DNA of 47,416 nt from Deltaproteobacteria bacterium Ga0077550. GTDB taxonomy: Bacteria; Myxococcota_A; Polyangia; Nannocystales; Nannocystaceae. This document shows, in pieces, positions 36,795 to 44,470 of the stretch. The position numbers and the translations under genes were made by a program. The notes under the pieces were generated by a model that searched no databases, had not been told where the DNA came from, and saw only the letters and a program-made list of their open reading frames with translations. Within the stretch, counting starts at the first letter, position 1. Every line of letters begins with the position of its first letter. Location of the stretch: positions 1 through 47,416 of the forward strand of contig LNFB01000209.1 of the NCBI GenBank assembly GCA_001464385.1, given 5' to 3'.

Positions 36795-37601
36795 TCAGGC
36801 GACCAGGCCCCATCGACCCGGCGCGCACTCGACCACCAGGCCGAGTGCCGCCGCTTCGAACAACGCCCACGCGGCCCGCGGTCCGCCGAGCTGATCGAGC
36901 GTCGCGCCGCCGCGGCCGTGGGCTGTGATCGCGTCGCGCAGCGGCTGGAGCCCCTCCGGCCACACCGCAGCGATCACCTCGCCCCGCAGCCACGCCGCGA
37001 ACGCCTCGGCGAAGGCCGCGGGGGCGGCTGGCAGTCCCCGCGCGCCGAGGCCCACGAGCGCGTCACAGCCGGGCGTGCCCATCACCACCGCGACCGGTTG
37101 CCGGCGCCGCAGCGCGAGCCGGCCGGTCACCTCGCTGCCCGAGCGCGCGTCGGCCTGCAGCACGAGGCACGCGTCGGCCAGCGCGACCGTCAGCGCGTTG
37201 CGGCTGACGAACATCGCCCGGTGCGGACGCGTCCCCTCGGGCTGGGCGAACAGCACGCCGCTCGTCGGCGCCGCGGCGATCGCCGCGAACAGCTCGGCGT
37301 GGGCCGGCGGATACGGCCGGTCCGGACCGCAGGGCAGCACGGCGAGCTGCGGCACACCGGCCGCGAGCGCAGCCCGGTGCACCGCGGCGTCGATGCCGAG
37401 CGCTCCGCCCGAGAGGATCGATCGCCTTTGGGCCGCGACGATCGGCATGGCGCTCGTGGCCAGATCGCCGAGCCGGTGCAGCGCCGCGCGGGCACCGACG
37501 ATCGCGAGGCGGGGTCGCGGCGGCGCGTGCCCCCACAGGGTCAGCGCGCGTGGGCGCGGGGCCCCGAGATCGCGGACGTCGATCGTGCGGACCAGCACCA
37601 C
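36795..37601 (-). CDS. DprA/Smf-like single-strand DNA-binding protein
   Basis: 268 residues from a GTG at 37601. It has the DprA Rossmann core: AIVGARAA, SILSGGALGIDAAVHRAAL, LPCGPDRPYPPAHAELF, MFVSRNALTVALADACLVL and SGSEVTGRLALRR. A C-terminal winged-helix-like end (GATLDQLGGPRAAWALFEAAALGLV) follows. DprA loads RecA on incoming single-stranded DNA during transformation. This copy lacks the N-terminal SAM-like domain and several consensus positions are altered (IDAAVH for IDAxAH, SRNAL for RRNRI). It may therefore be a diverged or repurposed paralogue. It lies 53 bases downstream of the LysM gene on the same strand. Confidence 0.82.
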   Translation of the reverse strand: MVLVRTIDVRDLGAPRPRALTLWGHAPPRPRLAIVGARAALHRLGDLATSAMPIVAAQRRSILSGGALGIDAAVHRAALAAGVPQLAVLPCGPDRPYPPAHAELFAAIAAAPTSGVLFAQPEGTRPHRAMFVSRNALTVALADACLVLQADARSGSEVTGRLALRRRQPVAVVMGTPGCDALVGLGARGLPAAPAAFAEAFAAWLRGEVIAAVWPEGLQPLRDAITAHGRGGATLDQLGGPRAAWALFEAAALGLVVECAPGRWGLVA

Positions 37602-37654
37602 CGCGCCGCCGGTCGACGCTTCGCGCGGTGCGTTGCAGCGCCGCGACTACGACT

Positions 37655-39289
37655 TTAGTCGTTCGACCCGTAGTACAGCCAGTCGAGATCCTCGTCGGCG
37701 GCCGGCGCCGTCGTCCCGGTGGCCGTCGTCCCCGCGGCCGTCGTCCCTGCGGCCGTCGTCCCCCCGGTGGTCGCGCCGCCGGTCGTGGTCCCGCCCCCGA
37801 CCTGCACGCGCCCGGTCCCGGTGCCACCGGTCTGCGTCGGGCGGCCGTCGGTCCCGTGGCGCAGCGCATCGGCCTCGGAGCGCTCGGATCGCAGCAGCTC
37901 CGGTCCCCGGAGCTCGACGTGGTCGCCCCGCTCGATCTCGCGGCGCGAGTACGTGGTGGCCAGCAGCGCGGTGCCGTTCTGCGTCTGCAGCACGACCGCG
38001 GCCCCGATCACGCGCCGCGGCCAGCCATCCTCGTAGGGGATGTGGAACACGCGCTTCTTCGTGAACTCGTCGCCCTTGCGCACGACCTCGAGCACGTTGC
38101 CGACCTGCAGCCCGGCCGCGCTGCCGATGTTCACGACCATGAACTGGGTCTCGCCCACCATCACGTAGTCGCCGAGCAGGCTCTTGCGCGCGCGGGCGCC
38201 CTTCAGGGGGAACGGGCTGGTGTCGTTGAGCGTCGCCACCACGACCCCCGCGGCCGACTGCTCGGCGGGCACCTCGTCGATGCGGCGGAACTGCCGGCGC
38301 AGCGGCCCGACCCGATAGCCGCGCTCGATCGGGTTGTGCGCCGTCGCGATGGTCCCCTCGGCGGTCTTGCGTGCGATCGACTCGACCTCGACCTCGCCCA
38401 TGATCTGCACGATGTACCCGATGACGTTCTTGGTCTCCTTGACCGATCCGTCCTTCGCGGTGCGGACCTCGTAGACCTTCTCCTGCGGCGCGTAGACCAC
38501 CAGCCGCTCGCCAGGCACCGGCGGCCGCACGCGGTCGTACTTCATGTAAACCGTGTCCAGCGTCGCCATCATGACGTTGGCCTCGCCACCGCCGACGATC
38601 TTCATCGAGGTGTCGAACTCGGCAACGTCGACGAACGCGAACTGGTTGAGCAGCAGCGTCTCGAAGCCCGAGCCGTCGGGCACGCGGGTCTTCGAGTAGC
38701 GGAAGTCGGGGACATCGTCGCCGCCCGGGCCGAAGCGCGGGTCGTACAGTCGGATGCGATCGCCGGGGAAGATCCAGTGCGCGTTGGTGACGTGCTCGTT
38801 CCACGACCACAGCCGCGGCCACGCGTGGGCGTCGCGGAGGTAGTAGCTCGAGATGTCCCAGAGGGTGTCGCCACGCTGGACGACGTGGACGTCGGGCACC
38901 TGATCGGCGTAGCCGGCCTCGTCCTCGTCGATCGGGCGGTCGTAGATCTCGAGGCCCTCGATCGCCTCGCCGGTGGCTCCGAGCGAGCGCGCCGTGGAGC
39001 CGTACGTCTGATCGGGCGTGCCGCCGGAGCGGCGCGAGGAGTAGCCCGGATCGTCGCTCGTCTCCGGGTCCGGCCGTGAGGTCGCCGGCGGGGTCCCGAA
39101 CGCGGCGTCGATCGCCGCAGCGCGGCGCGCATTGGCGGAGTCGATCCCCGGGCGTGGGGAGTACGAGTTCCCCGAGGGGTCCGACGGCGCGTCGGAATCG
39201 TCGGCCGGGGCCGCGTCCGCCGCGGCCGGACCCAGCGCCAACGCGAGGGCCACGGAGATCGGGAGCAGTGCAAGTGCGGTGCGTGGCAT
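37655..39289 (-). CDS. Secreted LysM-domain protein with Thr/Gly-rich tail
   Basis: 544 residues from the ATG at 39289. A Sec signal peptide (LLPISVALALALGPAAADA) is followed by a low-complexity Ser/Pro/Asp region. A LysM motif lies at about 125-180 (VVQRGDTLWDISSYYL ... WSWNEHVTNAHWIFPGDRIRLY), the peptidoglycan-binding type. A long region of about 300 residues follows without a domain that I recognise; it is beta-rich and repeatedly carries the feel of carbohydrate or FlgA/SAF-like folds (VVVATLNDTSPF, QVGNVLEVVRKG). The C-terminus is a TTAAG repeat followed by an acidic end (DEDLDWLYYGSND). It starts 5 bases after the cpoB-like stop, so it is in an operon with it and likely acts at the cell wall. 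Confidence 0.88.
   Translation of the reverse strand: MPRTALALLPISVALALALGPAAADAAPADDSDAPSDPSGNSYSPRPGIDSANARRAAAIDAAFGTPPATSRPDPETSDDPGYSSRRSGGTPDQTYGSTARSLGATGEAIEGLEIYDRPIDEDEAGYADQVPDVHVVQRGDTLWDISSYYLRDAHAWPRLWSWNEHVTNAHWIFPGDRIRLYDPRFGPGGDDVPDFRYSKTRVPDGSGFETLLLNQFAFVDVAEFDTSMKIVGGGEANVMMATLDTVYMKYDRVRPPVPGERLVVYAPQEKVYEVRTAKDGSVKETKNVIGYIVQIMGEVEVESIARKTAEGTIATAHNPIERGYRVGPLRRQFRRIDEVPAEQSAAGVVVATLNDTSPFPLKGARARKSLLGDYVMVGETQFMVVNIGSAAGLQVGNVLEVVRKGDEFTKKRVFHIPYEDGWPRRVIGAAVVLQTQNGTALLATTYSRREIERGDHVELRGPELLRSERSEADALRHGTDGRPTQTGGTGTGRVQVGGGTTTGGATTGGTTAAGTTAAGTTATGTTAPAADEDLDWLYYGSND
37702..37775 (-). repeat. Tandem 15-bp repeat encoding Thr-Thr-Ala-Ala-Gly
   Basis: On the plus strand the GCGGCCGTCGTCCC unit recurs at 15-bp spacing. 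On the minus strand it encodes (GTTAA)n in the LysM protein tail, a flexible linker that can change length without a frame shift. Confidence 0.7.
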
Positions 39290-39294
39290 CGGGA

Positions 39295-40203
39295 TCAACC
39301 CTCGTGTTCGGCGAGCCGCGCCCGCGCGAGATCGGCGGCGCGGGCGTCGGGATAGGCGTCCACGAGCCCGGTCAGGACATCGCGCGCATTGGCAGTGTCG
39401 CCCAGTCGGCCGTAGCACAGGCCGATCTTGAGCAGCGCGTCGGGGGCCTTGTTGCCACCGCCGTAGCGCTCGACGACCTCGGTGAAGGCCGACAGCGCGT
39501 CGTCGAAGTGCTGCTGGTCGTACGCCGCCTCGCCCTTCCAGTACAGCGCGTTGTCGGCGTAGTCGTGCTGCGCGTGGGCCTTGGCGAACAGATCGAAGGC
39601 CCGCTCGGCGCCCGCGATCTCACCGGCCTTGTACAGCGCCATCGCGGTCTCGTACTCGGTGAGGATCGCGTTGCCAGCGGCGTCGCGGGCCGGTCGGTCG
39701 GGCCGCGTCGGCGCGTTCTGCTTCGTGAGCTGGACGAGTCGATCGCCGACGAGCCGGTACGAACCGGGGCTGCCCGCGTTGCCGCCCGACTCGGCGAGCC
39801 CGGCGTCGTCGTCGGACCAGCCCTCGGTGGGGCCGGCGGAATTCGGCAGGTCGCCGAGCGTGCGCCCGGGTCGGCCGCGGTGCTTCGGCTCCGACTCGAC
39901 GGCGACGTCCGCCTCGGGCATGCCCCGCGGGGACTTGGCCCGTGGGGGCTGCAGCCGCACGACCGGGAGGCCGCGTGCGTCCGAGTCGAGGTGGCCCGTG
40001 CCGCTCTCGAGCCGCACCACGCGGTCCTCGAGGTCGGCGACGTGGCGCCGCAACGTGGCGTTGTCGCGGCGCAGGGCCGCGAGTTCGTCCTGGGACACGG
40101 GTTCGGCGGTCGGCGTGGTCCCGTGGGCACAGCCCACCGCGAGCATCGCGACGACGAGCGCTCGACGACCCGCGTGGAGCGACAGTGGACCCAGGTACGG
40201 CAT
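39295..40203 (-). CDS. CpoB/YbgF-like coiled-coil and TPR lipoprotein
   Basis: 302 residues from the ATG at 40203, which gives a lipoprotein signal ending LAVGC. A coiled coil (about 36-67: DELAALRRDNATLRRHVADLEDRVVRLE) is followed by a low-complexity linker. Tandem TPR units of the CpoB/YbgF type follow (TEYETAMALYKAGEIAGAERAFDLFAKAHAQHDYADNALY ... WKGEAAYDQQHFDDALSAF). CpoB links peptidoglycan synthesis with the Tol-Pal system in enterobacteria. No tol or pal genes are in the window, so the exact role is uncertain. The LysM gene follows after 5 bases. The gene is divergent from the small secreted protein. Confidence 0.88.
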   Translation of the reverse strand: MPYLGPLSLHAGRRALVVAMLAVGCAHGTTPTAEPVSQDELAALRRDNATLRRHVADLEDRVVRLESGTGHLDSDARGLPVVRLQPPRAKSPRGMPEADVAVESEPKHRGRPGRTLGDLPNSAGPTEGWSDDDAGLAESGGNAGSPGSYRLVGDRLVQLTKQNAPTRPDRPARDAAGNAILTEYETAMALYKAGEIAGAERAFDLFAKAHAQHDYADNALYWKGEAAYDQQHFDDALSAFTEVVERYGGGNKAPDALLKIGLCYGRLGDTANARDVLTGLVDAYPDARAADLARARLAEHEG

Positions 40204-40213
40204 GGTTCGCACC

Positions 40214-40219
40214 AGGCTA
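40214..40219 (-). promoter_or_regulatory. -10-like hexamer TAGCCT of the cpoB-like operon
   Basis: On the minus strand TAGCCT is 10 nt from the ATG at 40203. It would drive the cpoB-like, LysM and possibly dprA-like genes. Confidence 0.35.
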
Positions 40220-40297
40220 GCAACCTGGCCGGTCGGCCCGCAAAAAAGCCGCGGTCGCGCGCGACACGCCCGGGCAAGGGTGCGAAGCTCGTCCTTG

Positions 40298-40735
40298 GTG
40301 AACACGCAGCTGGACCGCTCCACGTACCGTCCGTCGTTCGAATCGGCCCCCCGGTCGACCTCCACGCGCGCCCGCGGGTTCGGTCCCCGGGTCCTGGCGA
40401 CGCTGCTCGCCGCGGTGGCGCTCACCCCCGCGGTGGCGAGCGCCGACGATCTCGGGACGCAGGGTCGAGTCGTGCGCGTGTCGATCAACGCGACCGGCAG
40501 CGACGACTTCGCCAGCTCGCACGGCAGCATCTCGGTGCGCCACGGCAACAACAAGCTCGAGGTCTACTCGTGGGGCGGCACGATGTGCCCCGCGTCGAAG
40601 CTCGGCGAGACCGAGATCCTCGCGCTGCAGCAGGCCTTCCACAACCGTCAGCGCACCCTGATCGTCCCCCGCTTCAAGCAGGGCGAGGTCAAGGACGTCC
40701 GCTGCCTCGTCGGCTTCGAGCTCACCGGGGGCTGA
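40298..40735 (+). CDS. Small secreted protein of unknown function
   Basis: 145 residues from a GTG at 40298; this start gives an Arg-rich N-region and a hydrophobic core ending in TPAVASA-DD, a good signal-peptidase I site. The mature part is about 95 residues with two Cys (TMCPAS and DVRCLVG) that could form a disulfide. It resembles a small beta-rich domain (VVRVSINATGSDDF, ISVRHGNNKLEVYSWGG). I do not recognise a family. It lies 5 bases before the siderophore synthetase start and may share its transcript. Confidence 0.7.
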   Translation: MNTQLDRSTYRPSFESAPRSTSTRARGFGPRVLATLLAAVALTPAVASADDLGTQGRVVRVSINATGSDDFASSHGSISVRHGNNKLEVYSWGGTMCPASKLGETEILALQQAFHNRQRTLIVPRFKQGEVKDVRCLVGFELTGG

Positions 40736-40740
40736 TCCGC

Positions 40741-42438
40741 TTGCCCGCGTCCGACGCCGGACGCCGCTGCGCCCGCGGCCTCGTGGCCCTCGCGGCGCGC
40801 TGCGATCTCGGTGACATCGACGCGGCGGCGCTGTGGCGGGCGGCGAACCGCGAGCTGTCGGCCCGCCTCGTCCTCGCCGCCGCGCGCGAAGAGTTGGTCG
40901 CGTCCCGCATCGACGCGGACATCCTCGAGGTCCCGACGCTGGGCCGGCTGCCGCTGCGCCGCCGCTTCGCCCTCGGGCTGCACGCCGCCGCGCTGGACCA
41001 GGGCGGCGCGGCGTGGCTCGACGACACGGCCGCGGTGTGGCGCCGACTCGCGGACACGCTCGGCTGCGACGCCGCGACGGCGGCCCGCGTCGGCGAGGAG
41101 CTCGCGGACGGCTGCGACCACCTCGCCCACGCGCTGCTGGCCGCACGTCACCGCCCGACGCGCCGTGACGACGACCCGCGCTCGTGGGACGCCGAGCACT
41201 TCATCACGCTCGGACACCCGTGGCACCCGATGGTGAAGACGCGCCTCGGCCTCGGGTGGGCCGACAACATCCGGCTCGCCCCCGAGCTGTGTGCCCGCGC
41301 CGAGATCGTGACCGTGGAGCTCGACGCTGGACGGGTCCGACGGCTCGGCGACCTCGATGCCCTCGCGCGGGTCGGCTTCGATGCCCGCGGTCCGAGCGTG
41401 CGCCTGCCCGTGCTCGCGGCGCAGTGGCGACGCCTCCCGCCGGCGCTGCGCAACACACTGCGCCGCGTCGACGCGCCGCCGCAGGTCGGACGATCGCTGG
41501 CGTCCCTCCGCACCGTGGCGCTCGACGGACACGGCGTGCACCTCAAGCTCGCCCTCGACGTGCTGACGACGAGCGCCAAGCGGACCGTGTCGCCGATGAG
41601 CGTCGCGAACGCCACCGTGGTGTCGGCGCTCGTCGAGCAGGTGCAGCGCGAGGACCCACGCGCCGCCGGGGCGCTCGCGCTGATGCGTGAGGTCGCGGCG
41701 GCGGGCCTCGACCCCGCGGACGCCGGCGATGACGCCCGTCAGCTCGGCGTGATCGTCCGCGACGCGACCGCGCTCGATGCTGCGTGCCTCGTGTGCGCGG
41801 CCCTCGGCGAGCCCGACGCGGACGGGGTCCCCTTCGTGCGCCGCCTCGTCGCCGGCTACCCCGGCGACGACCCCACGCGCGCCGACGCGATGTTCGCCGA
41901 CTACCTCGCGCTGCTCGTGCCGCCGATGCTGCGCCTGTGGACCGCCCACGGCATCGCGCTCGAGGGCCACCTGCAGAACACCCTCGTGCGCGTCGCTCGG
42001 GGCCGCCCCGCGGGCTTCCTCGTGCGGGACCTCGGCGGCATCCGCCTGCACCGCGCCCGCCTCGGGGCGGCAGGCCACCGCGTCGCTCTCGATCCGGCGT
42101 CCTTCATCCTCACCGACGACGGTGACGAGGCCGCGGACAAGTGGGTGCACGCCGTCGTGCACGCCCACCTCGCCGGGGTGCTGCGCGTGCTCGTCGACAC
42201 CTTCGACTACGACGAGGGCCGCGGCTGGGCGCGCGTCGCCGCCGTCATCGAGGGCTGCCTCGGCGCGTGGACCGCCGAGCCCACGCTCCACGCCGCATGC
42301 GAGGCCGACCGCGCGCACCTCTTCGCGCCGCGCGTCCGCGGCAAGGCCCTGCTGCGCATGCGGATCGCGGATCGCAGCTCCGAGTACAGCTACGTCGCGC
42401 TCGACAACCCGCTGTTCGCCCACCGGCGCCGGCCGTAG
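40741..42438 (+). CDS. IucA/IucC-family NRPS-independent siderophore synthetase
   Basis: 565 residues from a TTG at 40741, only 5 bases after the previous stop. The family signatures are strong: GHPWHPMVKTRLGL (His159-His162, Lys166, Arg168), TTSAKRTVSP (Ser278, Lys280, Arg281), LEGHLQNTLV (Glu408, His410, Gln412, Asn413) and LVRDLGG (Arg429-Asp430). These enzymes adenylate a carboxylate (citrate, its half-ester or amide, or 2-oxoglutarate) and condense it with an amine or alcohol. Length and motifs are intact, so activity is expected. Which subtype it is cannot be told by eye. Convergent with the ATP-grasp gene (8 bases between stops), and near polyamine enzymes and a TonB receptor. Confidence 0.94.
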   Translation: MPASDAGRRCARGLVALAARCDLGDIDAAALWRAANRELSARLVLAAAREELVASRIDADILEVPTLGRLPLRRRFALGLHAAALDQGGAAWLDDTAAVWRRLADTLGCDAATAARVGEELADGCDHLAHALLAARHRPTRRDDDPRSWDAEHFITLGHPWHPMVKTRLGLGWADNIRLAPELCARAEIVTVELDAGRVRRLGDLDALARVGFDARGPSVRLPVLAAQWRRLPPALRNTLRRVDAPPQVGRSLASLRTVALDGHGVHLKLALDVLTTSAKRTVSPMSVANATVVSALVEQVQREDPRAAGALALMREVAAAGLDPADAGDDARQLGVIVRDATALDAACLVCAALGEPDADGVPFVRRLVAGYPGDDPTRADAMFADYLALLVPPMLRLWTAHGIALEGHLQNTLVRVARGRPAGFLVRDLGGIRLHRARLGAAGHRVALDPASFILTDDGDEAADKWVHAVVHAHLAGVLRVLVDTFDYDEGRGWARVAAVIEGCLGAWTAEPTLHAACEADRAHLFAPRVRGKALLRMRIADRSSEYSYVALDNPLFAHRRRP

Positions 42439-42446
42439 CCGCGGGT

Positions 42447-43493
42447 CTACGGGCGGCCCGCCACCACGTCCGCGCACGGCGGCGGCGCGCCCGGCAGCTG
42501 CAGGCAGTACGCGATGAAGGCCTCGAACACGGGGCGCGCGGCGCCGACGCTCGGCAGCGCGTGCAGGTGCAGCGCGGGGGAGACGTTGACCTCGAGCAGC
42601 GCGGGGTCGCCCGGCGACCACGCCGTCGGTGCGGGCCGGGAGAACTGCGCCCGCGTGCCGCGGAAGTCGACCCCGCCGACGTCGACGCCGAGCTCGAGGC
42701 ACGCGCGCACGGCCGTCTCTCCCCAGCTCGGGTCGATGTCGTCGGTGACGTCGATCGTCTCGGCCTCCTCGCCGAGCAGCTCGAAGCTCGCGCCCGCAGG
42801 CACCCGAGACCCGGGTCCGAGGCCGTGGGCCGCGAGCGCCACGAGCACGTCGTCGTCGTCGAGCTCGATCTGATCGAGCGGCGCGAGGCTGGGCGCGCGC
42901 CACGTGCCGCGTCGCGGATCGGCGTTGAGCTCGGCCACCCACTGCGCCACGGGCCGGGGATCGCCGCCGGCGAGGCTCGGCCGGCGGATCTCGGCGGCCG
43001 CCGCGAAGCGCCCACCGATCACCGCGATCCGCAGGTTGGTGCCGTCGAGGTGCGGCTCGATCAGCGCCTCCTCGTCGGCGTCGAGCTCGCGCGCCCGCTC
43101 GAGCGCGCCGGCCACGAGGGCGAGCTCGGTGAGCCCCGCGGCCACGCCCCTGGCGCGGTTGCCCGAGTTCGGCTTCACCGCGACGCGACCCCACGTCGCG
43201 AGGAACGCCCGCACGGCGTCGCCGTCGACCGCGACCGACTCGTCGACCAAGAGCGACGGCACCACCGGGATGTCGCGGGCCGCGAGCAGCTCACGGGCGA
43301 TGCGCTTGTGGTTCGCCAGCGTCTGCGCGACCTGGGTGAGGAACGGCGAGCGGGTCTTGCTGACGACGACGCTCCCTGCCGGCCCGACGAGCCGCCGCAG
43401 CCAATCGCTGGGCTCGCGCCCCACCGGCTCGCAGCGGACGCCGAGGCGGAGGGCCGCCGCCGCGAGCAGCAGGTTGGTGCGGCTCGCGATCAT
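42447..43493 (-). CDS. ATP-grasp ligase of the cyanophycin/glutathione synthetase type
   Basis: 348 residues; the ATG at 43493 overlaps the stop of the aminopropyltransferase gene (ATGA). The ATP-grasp core shows NHKRIARELLAARDIPVVPS, then VAVKPNSGNRARGV (Lys107), GTNLRIAVIGGRF, and the metal-binding end LLEVNVSPALHLHALP (Glu301, Asn303). The closing segment resembles the C-terminal ATP-grasp of bifunctional glutathione synthetases and cyanophycin synthetase. Such enzymes join a carboxylate, activated as acyl phosphate, to an amine. Here the amine could be a polyamine from the coupled upstream gene; this is inference from context. Confidence 0.86.
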   Translation of the reverse strand: MIASRTNLLLAAAALRLGVRCEPVGREPSDWLRRLVGPAGSVVVSKTRSPFLTQVAQTLANHKRIARELLAARDIPVVPSLLVDESVAVDGDAVRAFLATWGRVAVKPNSGNRARGVAAGLTELALVAGALERARELDADEEALIEPHLDGTNLRIAVIGGRFAAAAEIRRPSLAGGDPRPVAQWVAELNADPRRGTWRAPSLAPLDQIELDDDDVLVALAAHGLGPGSRVPAGASFELLGEEAETIDVTDDIDPSWGETAVRACLELGVDVGGVDFRGTRAQFSRPAPTAWSPGDPALLEVNVSPALHLHALPSVGAARPVFEAFIAYCLQLPGAPPPCADVVAGRP

Positions 43494-44404
43494 GTCGGGG
43501 TCCGACGGAAGCTGACGTGGCGCTCGGCGTCGGCGCCCGTGATCACGCGACCGGGCTTCTCGAGCTCCGCCTGCAGGTACGGCGGCAGCTCGAGCAACGC
43601 GCGGTGGGCGACGGGCGTGTAGACCTTGAGCCCCGCGAGCGCGGCGACGCGGGCGGCGAGGTCGGGGGGGTCGTGATCGAGCGGGGCCTTGGCCGCGAGC
43701 GCGACGCTCCAGATGCCGTGGAACGACGGCACGTGCAGGTGCATGAACTTCACCCAGCCGAAGACCTCGAGCAGGGTCGAGCGCACGGTGCGGGCCATCT
43801 GCAGGTCGTACGGATCGATCTCGCCCGACTGCAGCGCCACGATGCCGCCGTCGCGCAGCACGCGGGACACCTCCGCGAAGAAGCTGGTCGTGAACAGCTC
43901 GACCGCGGGGCCGTCCTCGACGGGATCGGTGATGTCGAGGAGCACCGCGTCGTAGCTGGCGTCGGCGGTCTTGGACAGCGTCTCCTGGATCGACTCGATC
44001 CGCAGCTCGACGCGCGGATCGTCGAAGGCGCCGGCGCTCCACTGCGGCAGGTGGACCTTGCACGCCTCGACGACCTCGGCGTCGAGATCGACCGCGACGA
44101 CGCGCCGGATGCTCGGGTGCCGCAGGATCTCGCGCAGCGTCGCGCCCTCCCCTGCGCCGCCGACGAGCACGTCGCGCGGCGCGCCCTGGATCACCAGCGC
44201 GGGGTGCACGAACGGCTCGTGGTACAGCGCCTCGTCGGCCTCGGTCGACTGGATGAGCTCGTCGAGGAAGAGGCTGCGGCCGTACGTCGTGGTGTCCGCG
44301 ATGAGGAGGTCCTGGTACGCGGTCTGCTTCCACACGTGCACGCGATCGAGCCGGCACAGGATGCTGAAGCCTTCGCCCCATGGTTCTTGCAGGATGATGG
44401 TCAT
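43490..44404 (-). CDS. Spermidine/thermospermine synthase-like aminopropyltransferase
   Basis: 304 residues from the ATG at 44404. The fold is that of SpeE-type enzymes, which move the aminopropyl group of decarboxylated SAM onto an amine. It shows QDLLIADTTTYGRSLFLD, the loop IQSTEADEALYHEPFVHPAL (Asp57/Glu58), the SAM-binding VLVGGAGEGATLREIL (82-87), acidic VDLDAEVVEACK (Asp106) and the catalytic LLDITDPVEDG (Asp157, Asp160). The GGxGEG loop, STEADE and the Asp-Pro-rich downstream region are closer to plant/bacterial thermospermine synthases than to SpeE. The C-terminal about 60 residues (KVYTPVAHRALLELPPYL) are diverged. First of a two-gene minus-strand unit with the ATP-grasp gene; divergent from the homospermidine synthase-like gene. 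Confidence 0.9.
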   Translation of the reverse strand: MTIILQEPWGEGFSILCRLDRVHVWKQTAYQDLLIADTTTYGRSLFLDELIQSTEADEALYHEPFVHPALVIQGAPRDVLVGGAGEGATLREILRHPSIRRVVAVDLDAEVVEACKVHLPQWSAGAFDDPRVELRIESIQETLSKTADASYDAVLLDITDPVEDGPAVELFTTSFFAEVSRVLRDGGIVALQSGEIDPYDLQMARTVRSTLLEVFGWVKFMHLHVPSFHGIWSVALAAKAPLDHDPPDLAARVAALAGLKVYTPVAHRALLELPPYLQAELEKPGRVITGADAERHVSFRRTPT

Positions 44405-44456
44405 GACGCCTCGGGTCCGGCCTGCCGCTCCGCTCGACGGACGCGGCGGCAACGGG

Positions 44457-44462
44457 TATGAC
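44457..44462 (+). promoter_or_regulatory. -10-like hexamer TATGAC of the homospermidine synthase-like gene
   Basis: TATGAC followed by 8 nt and the ATG at 44471. It lies inside the 66-base gap shared with the aminopropyltransferase gene, so the two polyamine genes likely share a bidirectional control region. Confidence 0.35.
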
Positions 44463-44470
44463 TGCCGCGG

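Noticed and set aside
44405..44470. Possible riboswitch or polyamine-sensing leader between the two polyamine genes
   Set aside because: Only 66 bases shared by two divergent genes, with no conserved aptamer features seen.
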